A stretch of 64,000 nt of DNA from an uncultured Johnsonella sp. (GCA_937927235.1 CALBCM010000012.1:8140-72139), one strand, 5' to 3'; numbered from the stretch's first letter, positions 34,489-44,006 are shown. Translations and numbers: made by a program. Notes: generated by a model not told the origin, from the letters alone.

Positions 34489-35337
34489 TTATCCAAGTCC
34501 TACCACTATTCCTCCATCACAGGCATATACAGTTGCTACTCCGGCAGCCTCACTTATCACAATATCCTTAAACTGTCTGGTATTCCTGAAAAGCTCGGCT
34601 ACATATTCGCTCCTTTCAGGATTATTTACATGAGTTATCACCACCGTCTTTTCACCCGGAAGCAGCTTGGCATCCTTTTGGGCTATTTCCACCAGCTTTG
34701 CGAGGGCTTTATTTATTCCCCTTGCCTGGTCCAGCTTGATTATCCGCCCGCCTTCAGCTCCCATGACAGGCTTAATATTAAGTCTGGTAGCAAAAAATGC
34801 TGACAGCCCTGAAAGTCTGCCATTTTTTCTGAGGGTTTCCAGGTCTTCAAGTACAAAATAGGTTTTAGCTCTGTCTCTGAATTTAGTTATTTCATCACAG
34901 ATTTTATTAAAATCAAAGCCTTGATTTATAAGCCTCTCCAGCTCTATAAATATCCTGAGCTGAGTGGCGGAAGCTCCATGTGAACTTAACACAAATATAT
35001 TTTTTATACCGCTTCCATGCTCTTCTTCAAAAAGCTGCCTGCCAATTACAGCACTCTGATAGGTCCCGCTTAAATGCTCTGAAAGAGTTATAACAAATAT
35101 ATTATCTTCCTCACATTCATAAGCATTTTTAAAATTCTGTGGTGAGGGACAAGCGGTTTTTGAAGAGGTATTTGACTTTTTTACTCTATTTAAAAAATCC
35201 TTCTGATTAAATGAAGCATCGTCTAATATCTGGTAATTTCCTATCTGAAGCGAAAGAGGAACTATAGTATAATGAGGGTCTGCTTTCCTGCCTGCATCAA
35301 GGTCCGAGCAGCTGTCACCTATAAGTCTGTATTTCAT
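34489..35337 (-). CDS. DegV-family fatty-acid-binding protein
   Basis: DegV proteins bind a fatty acid and, as FakB, present it to the kinase FakA for use in phospholipid synthesis. The opening DSCSDL near residue 8, TSKTACPSP near residue 57, and the SGTYQSA segment around residue 90 match the family. The 282-residue length is usual. No fakA is next to it, so it may act as a stand-alone FakB. A folded inverted repeat lies in its leader and a terminator behind it, so it is a single-gene unit. Confidence 0.9.
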   Translation of the reverse strand: MKYRLIGDSCSDLDAGRKADPHYTIVPLSLQIGNYQILDDASFNQKDFLNRVKKSNTSSKTACPSPQNFKNAYECEEDNIFVITLSEHLSGTYQSAVIGRQLFEEEHGSGIKNIFVLSSHGASATQLRIFIELERLINQGFDFNKICDEITKFRDRAKTYFVLEDLETLRKNGRLSGLSAFFATRLNIKPVMGAEGGRIIKLDQARGINKALAKLVEIAQKDAKLLPGEKTVVITHVNNPERSEYVAELFRNTRQFKDIVISEAAGVATVYACDGGIVVGLG

Positions 35338-35366
35338 AAATTAAAGCCTTTCTTTTGTGCAGAAGA

Positions 35367-35413
35367 AAGTGAACCGCTATGACTTATAGAAGTCAAAACT
35401 TTCCGGTTAACTT
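35367..35413. repeat. Nested inverted repeat in the degV leader
   Basis: AAGTGAACCG (35367-35376) pairs with CGGTTAACTT (35404-35413) at nine of ten positions, and inside it GACTT pairs with AAGTC (35381-35394). It lies 30 bp upstream of the degV-family start and could be an operator or an mRNA leader hairpin. Confidence 0.5.
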
Positions 35414-35544
35414 AGCTTTTCCTGCATGTAGTTTTGAAAACCAGATAACATTATAGGCGTTGATTAAAATAAAGTCAATAAGTAAAATCATTAATCCTTC
35501 AGCTTGATTCTTTGAAGGCTTTTCAATATAATTCCTTTAACAGT

Positions 35545-35600
35545 AAAGCCCTTCACTGCCCATGAAGCTGTAAATCAGCAGAGGCGGTGTGAGGGCTTTT
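35545..35600. terminator. Terminator hairpin downstream of the nucleotidyltransferase gene
   Basis: AAAGCCCT (35545-35552) pairs with AGGGCTTT (35592-35599), with further pairs CAC/GTG and GCC/GGC inside. T residues follow on plus and the hairpin lies just past the minus-strand gene stop. Confidence 0.65.
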
Positions 35601-35612
35601 TGGCTTTTGTTC

Positions 35613-36416
35613 TCAAAAGTCAGTTTTATATTGCAGGGTATTCAGACAGTCTTTAAGTTTTCCGGTAATAAGAAAAATATCATTTTCAACTCTATCCGTA
35701 TCACTGAAAATATCCTGATATAAAGTAAAAATATTTTTTTCAAAAGCCTCAGGAAGCTTCGCTGCTTTTTCCAAGGCAACTTGCAGCATGCGTTTTTCAC
35801 CCGGATGGGTCAGCTCATTCATCGCAAAAATTATGTCAAAATACGACTCCATATAAGCTGCCGTTCTGTGATTCACACTGATTAAATCATTTCTTTTTAC
35901 CGCCTTTATAATCTGCTTATCATAAGAGGGTAGATTCCCCGTAAGCAGTCTTAAATTATTTGAAATAATATTTTCCCTTAATTTTAAGGGATAAGGAATC
36001 GTATATTTTTCCTTTAATTTTTGAAGCCTCCCGTTTCTGTCAAATAGTATTTTGCTTTGGATTAAATTATGCCACATACAGGTTGTATAGCCGTTATGCG
36101 CAATATGCTTATCGACCACTGAAGAAACCTCATCTACAAAAGAATCCAGATTGCGATATAAAATATCAATATCCACTCCATCCTTTAAGGTACAGTCGTC
36201 CTCCAACTCCCAGAAATGATTGCCTAATTCTATATAAGAACAGCATTTCTGCAAGATTTGCTCTCGTTTTTCCTCTGAGGGTGTAGCGCTACAGTAAAGA
36301 TAAAGGTCGTAATCCGATTTTTCGTCATACCTGAGACCTGCACGTGAACCGCCCAGTGCCATCGCTTCTACTTCTGATAATTCAGATAAATAATCACATA
36401 ATTTTTCAAAATACAT
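35613..36416 (-). CDS. Nucleotidyltransferase-domain protein (DUF4037-like or aminoglycoside-adenylyltransferase-like)
   Basis: The protein has the polymerase-beta nucleotidyltransferase core: LGGSRAGLRYDEKSDYDL near residues 21-38, with the two metal-binding Asp residues in SDYDL and a third in DGVDIDILY. A helical C-terminal half of about 150 residues resembles DUF4037 or aminoglycoside-modifying enzymes. The substrate cannot be told from the sequence, and resistance should not be assumed. It has 267 residues and stands alone between two terminators, downstream of the lactate operon. Confidence 0.8.
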   Translation of the reverse strand: MYFEKLCDYLSELSEVEAMALGGSRAGLRYDEKSDYDLYLYCSATPSEEKREQILQKCCSYIELGNHFWELEDDCTLKDGVDIDILYRNLDSFVDEVSSVVDKHIAHNGYTTCMWHNLIQSKILFDRNGRLQKLKEKYTIPYPLKLRENIISNNLRLLTGNLPSYDKQIIKAVKRNDLISVNHRTAAYMESYFDIIFAMNELTHPGEKRMLQVALEKAAKLPEAFEKNIFTLYQDIFSDTDRVENDIFLITGKLKDCLNTLQYKTDF

Positions 36417-36442
36417 CTGCTTGTTCCTCTCTTTAGAAAAGC

Positions 36443-36470
36443 ACCGGTTTCGGCAGATGCCGAAACCGGT
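36443..36470 (-). terminator. Terminator of the lactate operon (perfect 13-bp palindrome)
   Basis: ACCGGTTTCGGCA (36443-36455) and TGCCGAAACCGGT (36458-36470) pair fully with a 2-nt gap. T-rich sequence flanks both sides. It lies 41 bp past the etfA stop and 27 bp ahead of the nucleotidyltransferase start. Confidence 0.85.
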
Positions 36471-36510
36471 ACTTTTTTATTTGCAGCTTATTTTACACTT
36501 CCTGTTTTGC

Positions 36511-37521
36511 TTAGCTGTTCTTTTTGTCAGCAAATGCCCTTGTAAGTGCAGGAACTATTTCATTAAGATTTCCCACTATTCCATAGTCAGCAACACTGAA
36601 TATAGGAGCATCAGGGTCCTTATTAATAGCTATAACCGTATCAGAAGCACTGATTCCTGCAAGATGCTGTATAGCACCTGAGATACCGATTGCAAAATAA
36701 AGCTTTGGAGCTACAGTTTTGCCTGACTGTCCTACCTGATGAGCCTGGCTCATCCAGCCTGCATCAACTACGGCACGGCTGCAACCGACTACTCCGCCGA
36801 GCACCTTTGCAAGCTCTTCAATTATAACAAAGTTTTCCGCCGAGCCTACACCGCGACCGCCTGAGACTATAATCTCAGCCTCATCCAGTGCAACTCCTCC
36901 GGCAATTTCTTCAACACGCTCTATAAGGCGGGTACGGATTTTATCCTTTGCAAAGTGGATATCCTCTTTTATAATCTCACCGGTACGACTCTCGTCATAA
37001 GGATTCTTTTTAAATACACCGGGACGAACTGTACCCATCTGAGGACGATTATCCGGGCACATAATATTTGCCATCAGGTTGCCTCCGAAGGTAGGTCTGG
37101 TCCAAACTATAACTCCGGTATCCTCATCAATTGAAATGTCGGTACAATCAGCAGTAAGTCCTGTCTGAAGTCTGCAGGCAACTCTCGGACCTACATCACG
37201 TCCGTTATGTGTTGCACCTATCATAAATGCTTCCGGCTTATATTTTTCAACCAGCTCTGTAAGAGCAGCCGCATAAGCATCGGTTGAAAACTCTTCATAT
37301 TCATCGCCGTCAATTACGATAGCCGAATCAGCTCCATAGCAAATTGCATCCTTTGCAGCCTTTTCAACATTTTTTCCAAGTGCCACTGCAACGAGAGCAC
37401 ATTTTTTTTCATCAGCAAGCTTCCTTGCTACGTTTAAAAGCTCATAGCCTACATTTTTTACCTTACCATGCTCAGATTCGATAAAAACCCAAATATTTTT
37501 GTAATCACTAAGATTCGCCAT
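36511..37521 (-). CDS. etfA: Electron transfer flavoprotein alpha subunit of the lactate dehydrogenase complex
   Basis: EtfA with EtfB carries FAD and passes electrons in flavin-based bifurcation. The FAD site is visible as GGRGVGSAENF near residue 218 and SGKTVAPKLYFAIGISGA near residue 257, then DPDAPIF. The 336-residue form lacks an N-terminal ferredoxin-like cysteine cluster. It is the last gene of lctP-lctD-etfB-etfA, 16 bp after etfB. In Acetobacterium-type complexes, Ldh-EtfAB oxidises lactate with NAD by also oxidising reduced ferredoxin; the same role is inferred here from gene order. Confidence 0.93.
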   Translation of the reverse strand: MANLSDYKNIWVFIESEHGKVKNVGYELLNVARKLADEKKCALVAVALGKNVEKAAKDAICYGADSAIVIDGDEYEEFSTDAYAAALTELVEKYKPEAFMIGATHNGRDVGPRVACRLQTGLTADCTDISIDEDTGVIVWTRPTFGGNLMANIMCPDNRPQMGTVRPGVFKKNPYDESRTGEIIKEDIHFAKDKIRTRLIERVEEIAGGVALDEAEIIVSGGRGVGSAENFVIIEELAKVLGGVVGCSRAVVDAGWMSQAHQVGQSGKTVAPKLYFAIGISGAIQHLAGISASDTVIAINKDPDAPIFSVADYGIVGNLNEIVPALTRAFADKKNS

Positions 37522-37537
37522 TTCTAGTCCTTCCCTC

Positions 37538-38341
37538 CTACACTAATTTTGCTTCATGCATAATCTCTGCAAGTTTATCTGCCGATTCTTCAGCTTCAAG
37601 TCCTTTGAGTATAACTCCGTCCTTAGTATTCACAGGAGTATAAGTCTTTTTAACCTTTGTAGGAGAACCTTTGATTCCACATCTTGAATAATCAAGCATA
37701 GACAAATCTTCTTCTGAAAGCACCTTAATTTCCTTTTTCTTTGCAGCAAGCTTGCTCTTTAAGGTAGGATATCTCGGCTCGTAGGGAAGTCTTACCACTG
37801 TAACGAGGGCAGGAAGATTAACACCAATCATATCATAGCCGTTTTCTCCCTCTCTCTTAACATGGATCTCACCGTTTTCCTCTAAAACATCAAGCGCATA
37901 GGTTACCTGCGGTATATCAAGACACTCGGCAACCTGCGGTCCTACCTGTGAGGTATCTCCGTCAATAGCCTGTTTTCCGCAAAGTATAAGGTCAAACTTA
38001 AGATTTTCCTTTTCTTCAACAAGCTTTATAGCCTCTGAAATGATATAGCCAGTTGCCAGCGTATCCGAGCCTCCGAAGCTTCTTCCTGAAATCAGATAGC
38101 CTTCATCGGCACCAACTGCAAGGCAGGTCTTTATAGCCTCTTCAGCCTGCTTCGGTCCCATTGAAAGAACTATAACCTTTCCTCCCAACTTTTCAACAAG
38201 CCTTACACCAACTTCAAGTGCATAGGTGTCAAACGGGTTTACAATACTTGGAACTCCGGCACGTACCAGATTATGTGTAACCGGGTCTATCTTTATTTCA
38301 TTGGTATCCGGTACCTGTTTAATGCAAACACAAATATTCAA
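37538..38341 (-). CDS. etfB: Electron transfer flavoprotein beta subunit of the lactate dehydrogenase complex
   Basis: EtfB forms the heterodimer with EtfA and, in bifurcating complexes, holds the FAD that splits electrons. The opening MNICVCIKQVPDTNEI and the AIDGDTSQVGPQVAE block near residue 126 are family marks. The 267-residue length is normal. It lies between lctD and etfA with 18 bp and 16 bp gaps and no internal promoter, so all should be made together. Confidence 0.93.
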   Translation of the reverse strand: MNICVCIKQVPDTNEIKIDPVTHNLVRAGVPSIVNPFDTYALEVGVRLVEKLGGKVIVLSMGPKQAEEAIKTCLAVGADEGYLISGRSFGGSDTLATGYIISEAIKLVEEKENLKFDLILCGKQAIDGDTSQVGPQVAECLDIPQVTYALDVLEENGEIHVKREGENGYDMIGVNLPALVTVVRLPYEPRYPTLKSKLAAKKKEIKVLSEEDLSMLDYSRCGIKGSPTKVKKTYTPVNTKDGVILKGLEAEESADKLAEIMHEAKLV

Positions 38342-38359
38342 CTTTCTGTCCTCCTCAAA

Positions 38360-39772
38360 TTATAAGCGATGGCATACTTTGCCTGGATTTAATATCATCT
38401 TGGGGTCAAATACCTTTTTAATGCCCTCCATAAGGCTCATATTAACCTCACCTATGGACTCTGCAAGATATTTAATCTTTCCTGAGCCTATTCCGTGCTC
38501 ACCCGAAACCAGTCCGCCGCAGTCAATAGCCTCTTTATAAATCTTCTCAAAGAAAGCGTCAACTCTCTTTTTAAATTCCTCTTCTTCAAGGTCATTGGAG
38601 CACTGATAAATATGAAGATTGCCATCTCCAGCATGTCCGAATGACTTAATTACAAGTCCGCATTCCTCACCTGTCTTATTTACAAATTCGAGGTAATCGG
38701 CAATCTTATTTACAGGAAGTACCACGTCACACTCGTCAAGAAGCTTTGTCTCTTCCATAATCGCTTCCAAGAAAGATGAGCGTGCAGCCCAAGCATCCTT
38801 AAGCTTTGCAGGTGTATCTGCTACGAGCACATCCATAGCTCCCGCTTCAAGCACCAGCTCACCTGCCTGCTCAACCATGGCATCCAACTCATCAGGAGTA
38901 TTTGCATCAAAGGTAAGAAGGAGATAAGCACCTATATCCTGACCGTTTAAGCTCTTAGGGAATACTTCCTTGCCCACATATCTTTCTGAAGAAAGTACAA
39001 TTTCTCTTTCCATAAACTCAATAGCCTGAGGATTCATATGCGAAAGCTTAAACTTAGGCACTGTAGTAAGTGCCGTTCTAAGATCTTCAAAAGGCACTAT
39101 CAATGAAACCACATTTTTCGGCTTAGGAATAATTTTCATAGTAAGCTCTGTTATAATGCCAAGTGTTCCCTCTGAGCCTATCATAAGATTAAGCAGTGAA
39201 TAGCCTGATGATGTCTTTGAAACTGTAGCACCGAACCTTGTAATCTCTCCTGTAGGCAGTACCACCGTCATGGCTCTTACATAATCACGTGTAGTTCCAT
39301 ACTTAACTGCTCTCATACCGCCGGCATTTGTTGCCACATTGCCGCCTACGCAGGCGAACTTTTCACCCGGATCTGGAGGGAAAAGCATTCCCTTCGAAAG
39401 ACAGTCTTCTGCAAGATCATTAAGCAATACTCCCGCTTCAATCTCAACAACAAAGTTCTCAAGGTCATAGGATTTAATCTTGTTCATCTTTGTAAGATCA
39501 ATTAAAACTCCGCCATAAAGCGGCACTGCACCGCCTACAAGACCGGTTCCTGCTCCTCTTGGAGTAACAGGAATGTTGTTTTCATAGCAAATTTTCACAA
39601 TAGCAGCAACTTCTTCTGTAGAAGTGGGAATTGCAGCGAGTTCCGGCAGCCTTGTGCCGTAAATCGGCATCTCATCTTTTGCATAGTCAAGATTTATATC
39701 TTCACCGGTATAAACCTTAGCACAAACATTTTTGATCTTTTCGACAATTTCTTCATTCAGTTTATTGTACAT
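38360..39772 (-). CDS. lctD: FAD-linked D-lactate dehydrogenase subunit (GlcD/LctD type)
   Basis: This is a VAO-fold flavoprotein with the FAD-binding block PRGAGTGLVGGAVPLYGG near residues 76-93 and NVATNAGGMRAVKYG near 144-158, then the C-terminal GEHGIGSGKIKYL block. Such proteins oxidise 2-hydroxy acids; between a lactate permease and EtfBA it is most likely the lactate-oxidising subunit of an electron-bifurcating complex. The 470-residue length is typical. The stereospecificity is inferred from the family (D form), and no lactate racemase is in the window. A glycolate oxidase role is the alternative. Confidence 0.88.
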   Translation of the reverse strand: MYNKLNEEIVEKIKNVCAKVYTGEDINLDYAKDEMPIYGTRLPELAAIPTSTEEVAAIVKICYENNIPVTPRGAGTGLVGGAVPLYGGVLIDLTKMNKIKSYDLENFVVEIEAGVLLNDLAEDCLSKGMLFPPDPGEKFACVGGNVATNAGGMRAVKYGTTRDYVRAMTVVLPTGEITRFGATVSKTSSGYSLLNLMIGSEGTLGIITELTMKIIPKPKNVVSLIVPFEDLRTALTTVPKFKLSHMNPQAIEFMEREIVLSSERYVGKEVFPKSLNGQDIGAYLLLTFDANTPDELDAMVEQAGELVLEAGAMDVLVADTPAKLKDAWAARSSFLEAIMEETKLLDECDVVLPVNKIADYLEFVNKTGEECGLVIKSFGHAGDGNLHIYQCSNDLEEEEFKKRVDAFFEKIYKEAIDCGGLVSGEHGIGSGKIKYLAESIGEVNMSLMEGIKKVFDPKMILNPGKVCHRL

Positions 39773-39902
39773 CGCTCAAAAACCTCTCTTTCCATGTATA
39801 TAATCTTATTATAATATAGGCAGGTATTATCATGCAGTCACAATATTTTATAAAAGCCATTCCTAGAATACATAATATCCCGCCTTATATTTCAAAATAA
39901 TT

Positions 39903-41456
39903 TTATGCTTTGAATACAAATGCTCCTGCAAGACATATAACCCCGGCAAGCAGTGCATAAAATACAAAGTATCTGAATACAGCTCCTAAAACCTTACTTT
40001 CAGAGCCTACTGCATTGATAGCTCCGGTTCCTATTGCTATACCCTGCGGACAGACCATTTTGCCTATACCTGCACCAAAAACATTGGCAGCGGTAATCCA
40101 GTAAACATTCAGCCCGAGCTGAAGAGCAGTTTCCTTTTGAAGCTCTCCAAAGAGTACACAGGTTGAAGTACCCGAGCCTGTGATAAATGCCCCTAAAACT
40201 CCTATAAGCGGTGCCATAAACGGATATACAGGACCTGTAGAGGTAACCAGCATCTCTGCTATGTCTTTTATCATGCCGCTGTAAGTCATTATTTTTGCTA
40301 TTGCAAGCACTGCACAGATAGTAACTATAGTTTTCCAGTACTTCTTAAAGGTAGCTCCAAGCACTGCAAATATATCGGCAATCTTTGCTCCCTGTATCAG
40401 TCCTCCTATAAAAGCAGAAATGAAAATCATAACTCCGGGAGTATTTACCCATGAAAATGCAAGCGGTTTTCCTCCCTCGCCGGGATAAATCAGGAAAGAG
40501 GACTTAATAGGCTTAAGCAGATTGTTGATAGGTGGACATATAGTTGAAGTAGCGGTAAGCAGGACAAATATAAGTATGAAAGGAGCCCAAGCCTTAAGAC
40601 CTTCTTCCGTACTGATATTAATCCTTTTGTCAGCTGCACCGTCAGATACTTCAATTAAATACTCCTTATCTGAATCTATTTTAAACAGCTTGGAGGCTGC
40701 AATCATGCAAAGGATTGAGCATATGGAGCCTATTATATCAGGCAGCTCAGGTCCGAGGTATTTAGCCACAAAAAACCATGGAACTGTAAACGAGAGTGAA
40801 GCTACCAACAGCATCGGAATCATTCCTTTAAAAGCCTTTTTGCCGCCGCCGCTTATATAAACCATTATAAACGGTGAAATAAATGTAAGGATGCACTGTA
40901 TCATTGCTATATAGCCTGCCATTTGAATATGGTCAAGGTCTGTCACGGTTGAAAGCACTGTGGTAGGTACGCCCACCGAGCCAAATGCAGTCGGTGTAGA
41001 ATTTACTACAAGACAGGCAACAACCGCATTTATCGGGTTAATTCCTATGCCTGCAAGCATTGAAGCCGGGATTGCCACAGCAGTACCGAAACCTGCCATA
41101 CCCTCCATAAAATTGCCGAAGCCCCAGCCGATTATCAGCATAAGCACTCTTTTATCATCAGAGATGCCTGCCAACATTTTCTTGATTTGCTCCATAGCTC
41201 CGGTTTTAAGTGTAAGATTATAAGTAAAAAGTGCCGCCATGATAACAAGGCATATAGGCCAGAGGGCATTTAACGAGCCTTCAAGTGCCGCAGCAGCAGT
41301 ATTTACAGGCGATAATTTCCAAAAAGACAATGCCAGTACTGCTGTAATAGCCAAAGCGGACAGACATGCTGTATGGCTTGGCATCTTAAGACGGCTCAAA
41401 GCTACGATCAGCCAGATTATAGGCAGCAGTGCTAAAAGAAATTTCACAAACATCAT
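39903..41456 (-). CDS. lctP: Lactate permease (LctP family)
   Basis: The protein has about 12-14 membrane helices and the LctP pattern, including GFGNFMEGMAGFGTAVAIPA near residues 107-126 and GSGTSTCVLFGELQ in the second half. It should import lactate by proton symport. The start is the ATG at 41456, which lies 11 bases after GGAGG; the frame extends to a TTG that lies inside the ribosome site itself. It has 517 residues. It leads the lactate operon, with a promoter at 41610-41638 and a 147-nt leader. Confidence 0.92.
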   Translation of the reverse strand: MMFVKFLLALLPIIWLIVALSRLKMPSHTACLSALAITAVLALSFWKLSPVNTAAAALEGSLNALWPICLVIMAALFTYNLTLKTGAMEQIKKMLAGISDDKRVLMLIIGWGFGNFMEGMAGFGTAVAIPASMLAGIGINPINAVVACLVVNSTPTAFGSVGVPTTVLSTVTDLDHIQMAGYIAMIQCILTFISPFIMVYISGGGKKAFKGMIPMLLVASLSFTVPWFFVAKYLGPELPDIIGSICSILCMIAASKLFKIDSDKEYLIEVSDGAADKRINISTEEGLKAWAPFILIFVLLTATSTICPPINNLLKPIKSSFLIYPGEGGKPLAFSWVNTPGVMIFISAFIGGLIQGAKIADIFAVLGATFKKYWKTIVTICAVLAIAKIMTYSGMIKDIAEMLVTSTGPVYPFMAPLIGVLGAFITGSGTSTCVLFGELQKETALQLGLNVYWITAANVFGAGIGKMVCPQGIAIGTGAINAVGSESKVLGAVFRYFVFYALLAGVICLAGAFVFKA

Positions 41457-41490
41457 AACAAAAAATTCCTCCTTCAATTAGACGTGATAG

Positions 41491-41553
41491 AACAAAGTGT
41501 TTTTTAAGTTATTTTTTTAACTAAGTTTTTACAGTATAAAGCTCTACTTTGTT
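41491..41553 (-). promoter_or_regulatory. Inverted repeat in the lactate operon leader
   Basis: AACAAAGT (41491-41498) and ACTTTGTT (41546-41553) match fully, with a partial TAAGTTA/TAACTAA pair between them. They lie between the promoter and the lctP ribosome site. An operator or a leader fold are both possible. The remaining part of the 41457-41854 gap holds the promoter and the htpG terminator. Confidence 0.4.
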
Positions 41554-41609
41554 TAATTATTATCTATATTGTATGTTTCAATGAAATATGGCCCATAAGT
41601 CTTATACAC

Positions 41610-41638
41610 TTTATATATTAAACTCCTTTATTTGTCAA
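41610..41638 (-). promoter_or_regulatory. Sigma-A-type promoter of the lactate operon
   Basis: On the minus strand TTGACA, a 17-nt spacer and TATAAA form a near-consensus promoter about 147 nt upstream of lctP. Confidence 0.75.
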
Positions 41639-41749
41639 TAGTTTTGCGGTATTCAGTATAGGAAAGTACGACAAAAAAAACATATAAAGAAAAAAACAGC
41701 GAATGCAGTAACGAATTACTAAGCTTTATGTTAAAAATATTTGGGAGGT

Positions 41750-41785
41750 AAAAAAAAAGTACCGTCTTACTAAAAAACGGCACTT
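41750..41785 (-). terminator. Intrinsic terminator of htpG
   Basis: AAGTGCCGT and ACGGTACTT pair over nine positions (one G-T) and a run of nine T residues follows on the minus strand. It lies 70 bp past the htpG stop. Confidence 0.9.
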
Positions 41786-41854
41786 CATTAAAAATCGCTA
41801 ATTTTTATTTAGTTAATTAATATTTTTCTATAAGTTACTAATAAAAAAATATTT

Positions 41855-43930
41855 TTAAAGCATTCCAAGCAATTTATTACTTCTTTCTATAAACTTTGTC
41901 ATCCTTTCCGGCGAAAGCTTGCCCTGGCTAAGACCTGCAAGGTCATAGAGCTGCTCACATATTAGAGCGGTATTTGCTTCTTCAGGATTTTCAAGAAGCT
42001 TTTTTACAAGCTCATGTTTGGAATTAAGCAGCAAGGTTTCATCTTCATTTGCAAACATCGAGGGATCCATGCCAAGCATTCCATATTGCTTCATCATTTC
42101 CTGCATTCTCCGGCTTTCTTCAGATACAAGCAGCACTGAAGCTACATTTTCATTCTTAAGCGGGCTTATCTCGACCTTAATCTTATCATTGCCAAGTGCT
42201 TTCTTAAAGGTCTCGCTCAGTACCTCCTGGGCTTTTTTGGCTTCCTCATCGGCAGCCTGAGCTTCTCTCATATCTTCACTTATATCTGAATCAATTCTTA
42301 AAAATTTCAGCCCCTCATTTTTCATTTCAAGCTGAGCTATAAAGGGCATATCAATATTGTGAGGAAGTACTACTGCATCCTTGCCCGCTTCCTTAAATAA
42401 GTTGATATACTGGCTCTGGGTATTGACATCATTCACATAATATATTTTAAGCTCTTTTTTAGCAGGCTCTTTGTCATCCCCTTCCTTATTTTCGGCAGAT
42501 TCCTTTTGATTATCCTGATTTTTGGCTTCTGTACCGTCTTTATCATTTTTTTCATTGACACCAAGCTCTTCAAGGGTAAGATATTTTGAATTAATATCTT
42601 TAAAAAGTATTGCAGGCAAAACCTTTTCACCGAATTTATCATCCTTAAGATAGCCGAATTTTATAAACGGAGCTATGTCGTCCCAATATTTTTCATATTT
42701 TTCTCTGTCGGTATTGCAAAGACCTGTAAGCTTATCAGCCACCTTTTTAGAGATATAATCCGATATTTTCTTTACAAAGCCGTCATTCTGCAGTGCAGAC
42801 CTTGAAACGTTAAGCGGTAAATCCGGGCAGTCTATAACTCCTTTAAGGAGCATTAAAAATTCAGGAATCACCTCTTTAATATTGTCTGCTATAAACACCT
42901 GATTATTATAAAGCTTTATAGTTCCCTCTATTGATTCATATTCCATGTTTATTTTCGGGAAATAAAGTATACCCTTAAGATTAAACGGATAATCCATATT
43001 TAAATGTATCCAGAAAAGCGGCTCCTTATAGTCTTTAAAGACCTTTCTGTAAAAATCTTTATATTCTTCCTCGCTGCACTCATTTGGGTGCTTTGACCAA
43101 AGCGGCTTTGTATCATTTATTGCGACAGGACGTGCCTTAATCTTTATTTTTTCCTTTGCAGGTTCAAGCTCTACAGTTTCTTTAGTTCCGTCTTCTTTAG
43201 TTTTTTCCTCGGTTTTTGCAGGCTCTACTATGTTCTCAATTACCGTATCGGTTTCAAGCAATTCATCCTTTGCTATCAGCTGAGTTTTTTCTTCAGCATC
43301 CACATCTCTCAAGAATATTTCAAACGGCATAAAGGAGCAGTATTTTTGTAAAACCTCTCTGACTCTGTATTCATTTGCAAATTCATAGCTGTTGTCATTT
43401 AGATGCAGGGTTATTTCAGTACCGCGCACAGTCTTTTTGCCGTCCTCCATCTCATACTCTGCACCACCCTCACTGCTCCAGTGCACAGCAGCTGCACCCT
43501 CTTTATATGAGAGAGTATCAATTTCAACCCTATCTGCCACCATAAAGGCGGAATAAAAGCCAAGTCCGAAATGCCCGATTATCTGGTCTTCATTTGCTTT
43601 GTCCTTATATTTTTCAAGAAAATCCCTCGCTCCTGAAAAAGCTATCTGATTTATGTATTCTTCCACCTCTTCATAAGTCATTCCTATGCCGTTGTCTGTA
43701 AACTTAATAGTTTTAGCCTTAGGACTTACCTCTACCACTATTTTATAGCTCTCCTCTGCCGACTCATTAAATTCTCCGATTAAAGTAAGCTTTTTCAGCT
43801 TTGTGATGGCATCACTTGAATTTGAAATCATTTCTCTTACAAAGATGTCATGGTCCGAATACAGCCATTTCTTTATTATAGGAAATATATTTTCACTATG
43901 TATTGAAAGGCTTCCCTTTTTCTTTGTCAT
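41855..43930 (-). CDS. htpG: Molecular chaperone HtpG (bacterial Hsp90)
   Basis: HtpG is an ATP-driven homodimeric chaperone. The GHKL ATPase pocket is visible in EMISNSSDAITKLKKL, FTDNGIGMT and GHFGLGFYSAFMVAD. The middle and C-terminal dimerisation domains follow. The start at 43930 follows AGAGGT by seven bases; the frame extends about 80 codons upstream without any ribosome site, through the promoter. With this start it has 691 residues, longer than the usual 620-640, owing to charged inserts near residues 240-280 and 505-540. A consensus promoter and a CIRCE-like palindrome precede it. Confidence 0.95.
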   Translation of the reverse strand: MTKKKGSLSIHSENIFPIIKKWLYSDHDIFVREMISNSSDAITKLKKLTLIGEFNESAEESYKIVVEVSPKAKTIKFTDNGIGMTYEEVEEYINQIAFSGARDFLEKYKDKANEDQIIGHFGLGFYSAFMVADRVEIDTLSYKEGAAAVHWSSEGGAEYEMEDGKKTVRGTEITLHLNDNSYEFANEYRVREVLQKYCSFMPFEIFLRDVDAEEKTQLIAKDELLETDTVIENIVEPAKTEEKTKEDGTKETVELEPAKEKIKIKARPVAINDTKPLWSKHPNECSEEEYKDFYRKVFKDYKEPLFWIHLNMDYPFNLKGILYFPKINMEYESIEGTIKLYNNQVFIADNIKEVIPEFLMLLKGVIDCPDLPLNVSRSALQNDGFVKKISDYISKKVADKLTGLCNTDREKYEKYWDDIAPFIKFGYLKDDKFGEKVLPAILFKDINSKYLTLEELGVNEKNDKDGTEAKNQDNQKESAENKEGDDKEPAKKELKIYYVNDVNTQSQYINLFKEAGKDAVVLPHNIDMPFIAQLEMKNEGLKFLRIDSDISEDMREAQAADEEAKKAQEVLSETFKKALGNDKIKVEISPLKNENVASVLLVSEESRRMQEMMKQYGMLGMDPSMFANEDETLLLNSKHELVKKLLENPEEANTALICEQLYDLAGLSQGKLSPERMTKFIERSNKLLGML

Positions 43931-43970
43931 ATTCATTACCTCTTTTTCTATATAAATCTCTGATAGAATG

Positions 43971-43999
43971 ATTATAAACACCAGCCAATAAGATGTCAA
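43971..43999 (-). promoter_or_regulatory. Perfect-consensus promoter of htpG
   Basis: On the minus strand the sequence is TTGACA, a 17-nt spacer and TATAAT, all at consensus. The transcript would start near 43964, about 35 nt ahead of the htpG start codon. Confidence 0.85.
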
Positions 44000-44006
44000 G
44001 CAAAAA

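Noticed and set aside
35613..36416. Aminoglycoside resistance gene
   Set aside because: Only the general nucleotidyltransferase core is visible; the C-terminal half does not match a known drug-modifying enzyme closely enough.
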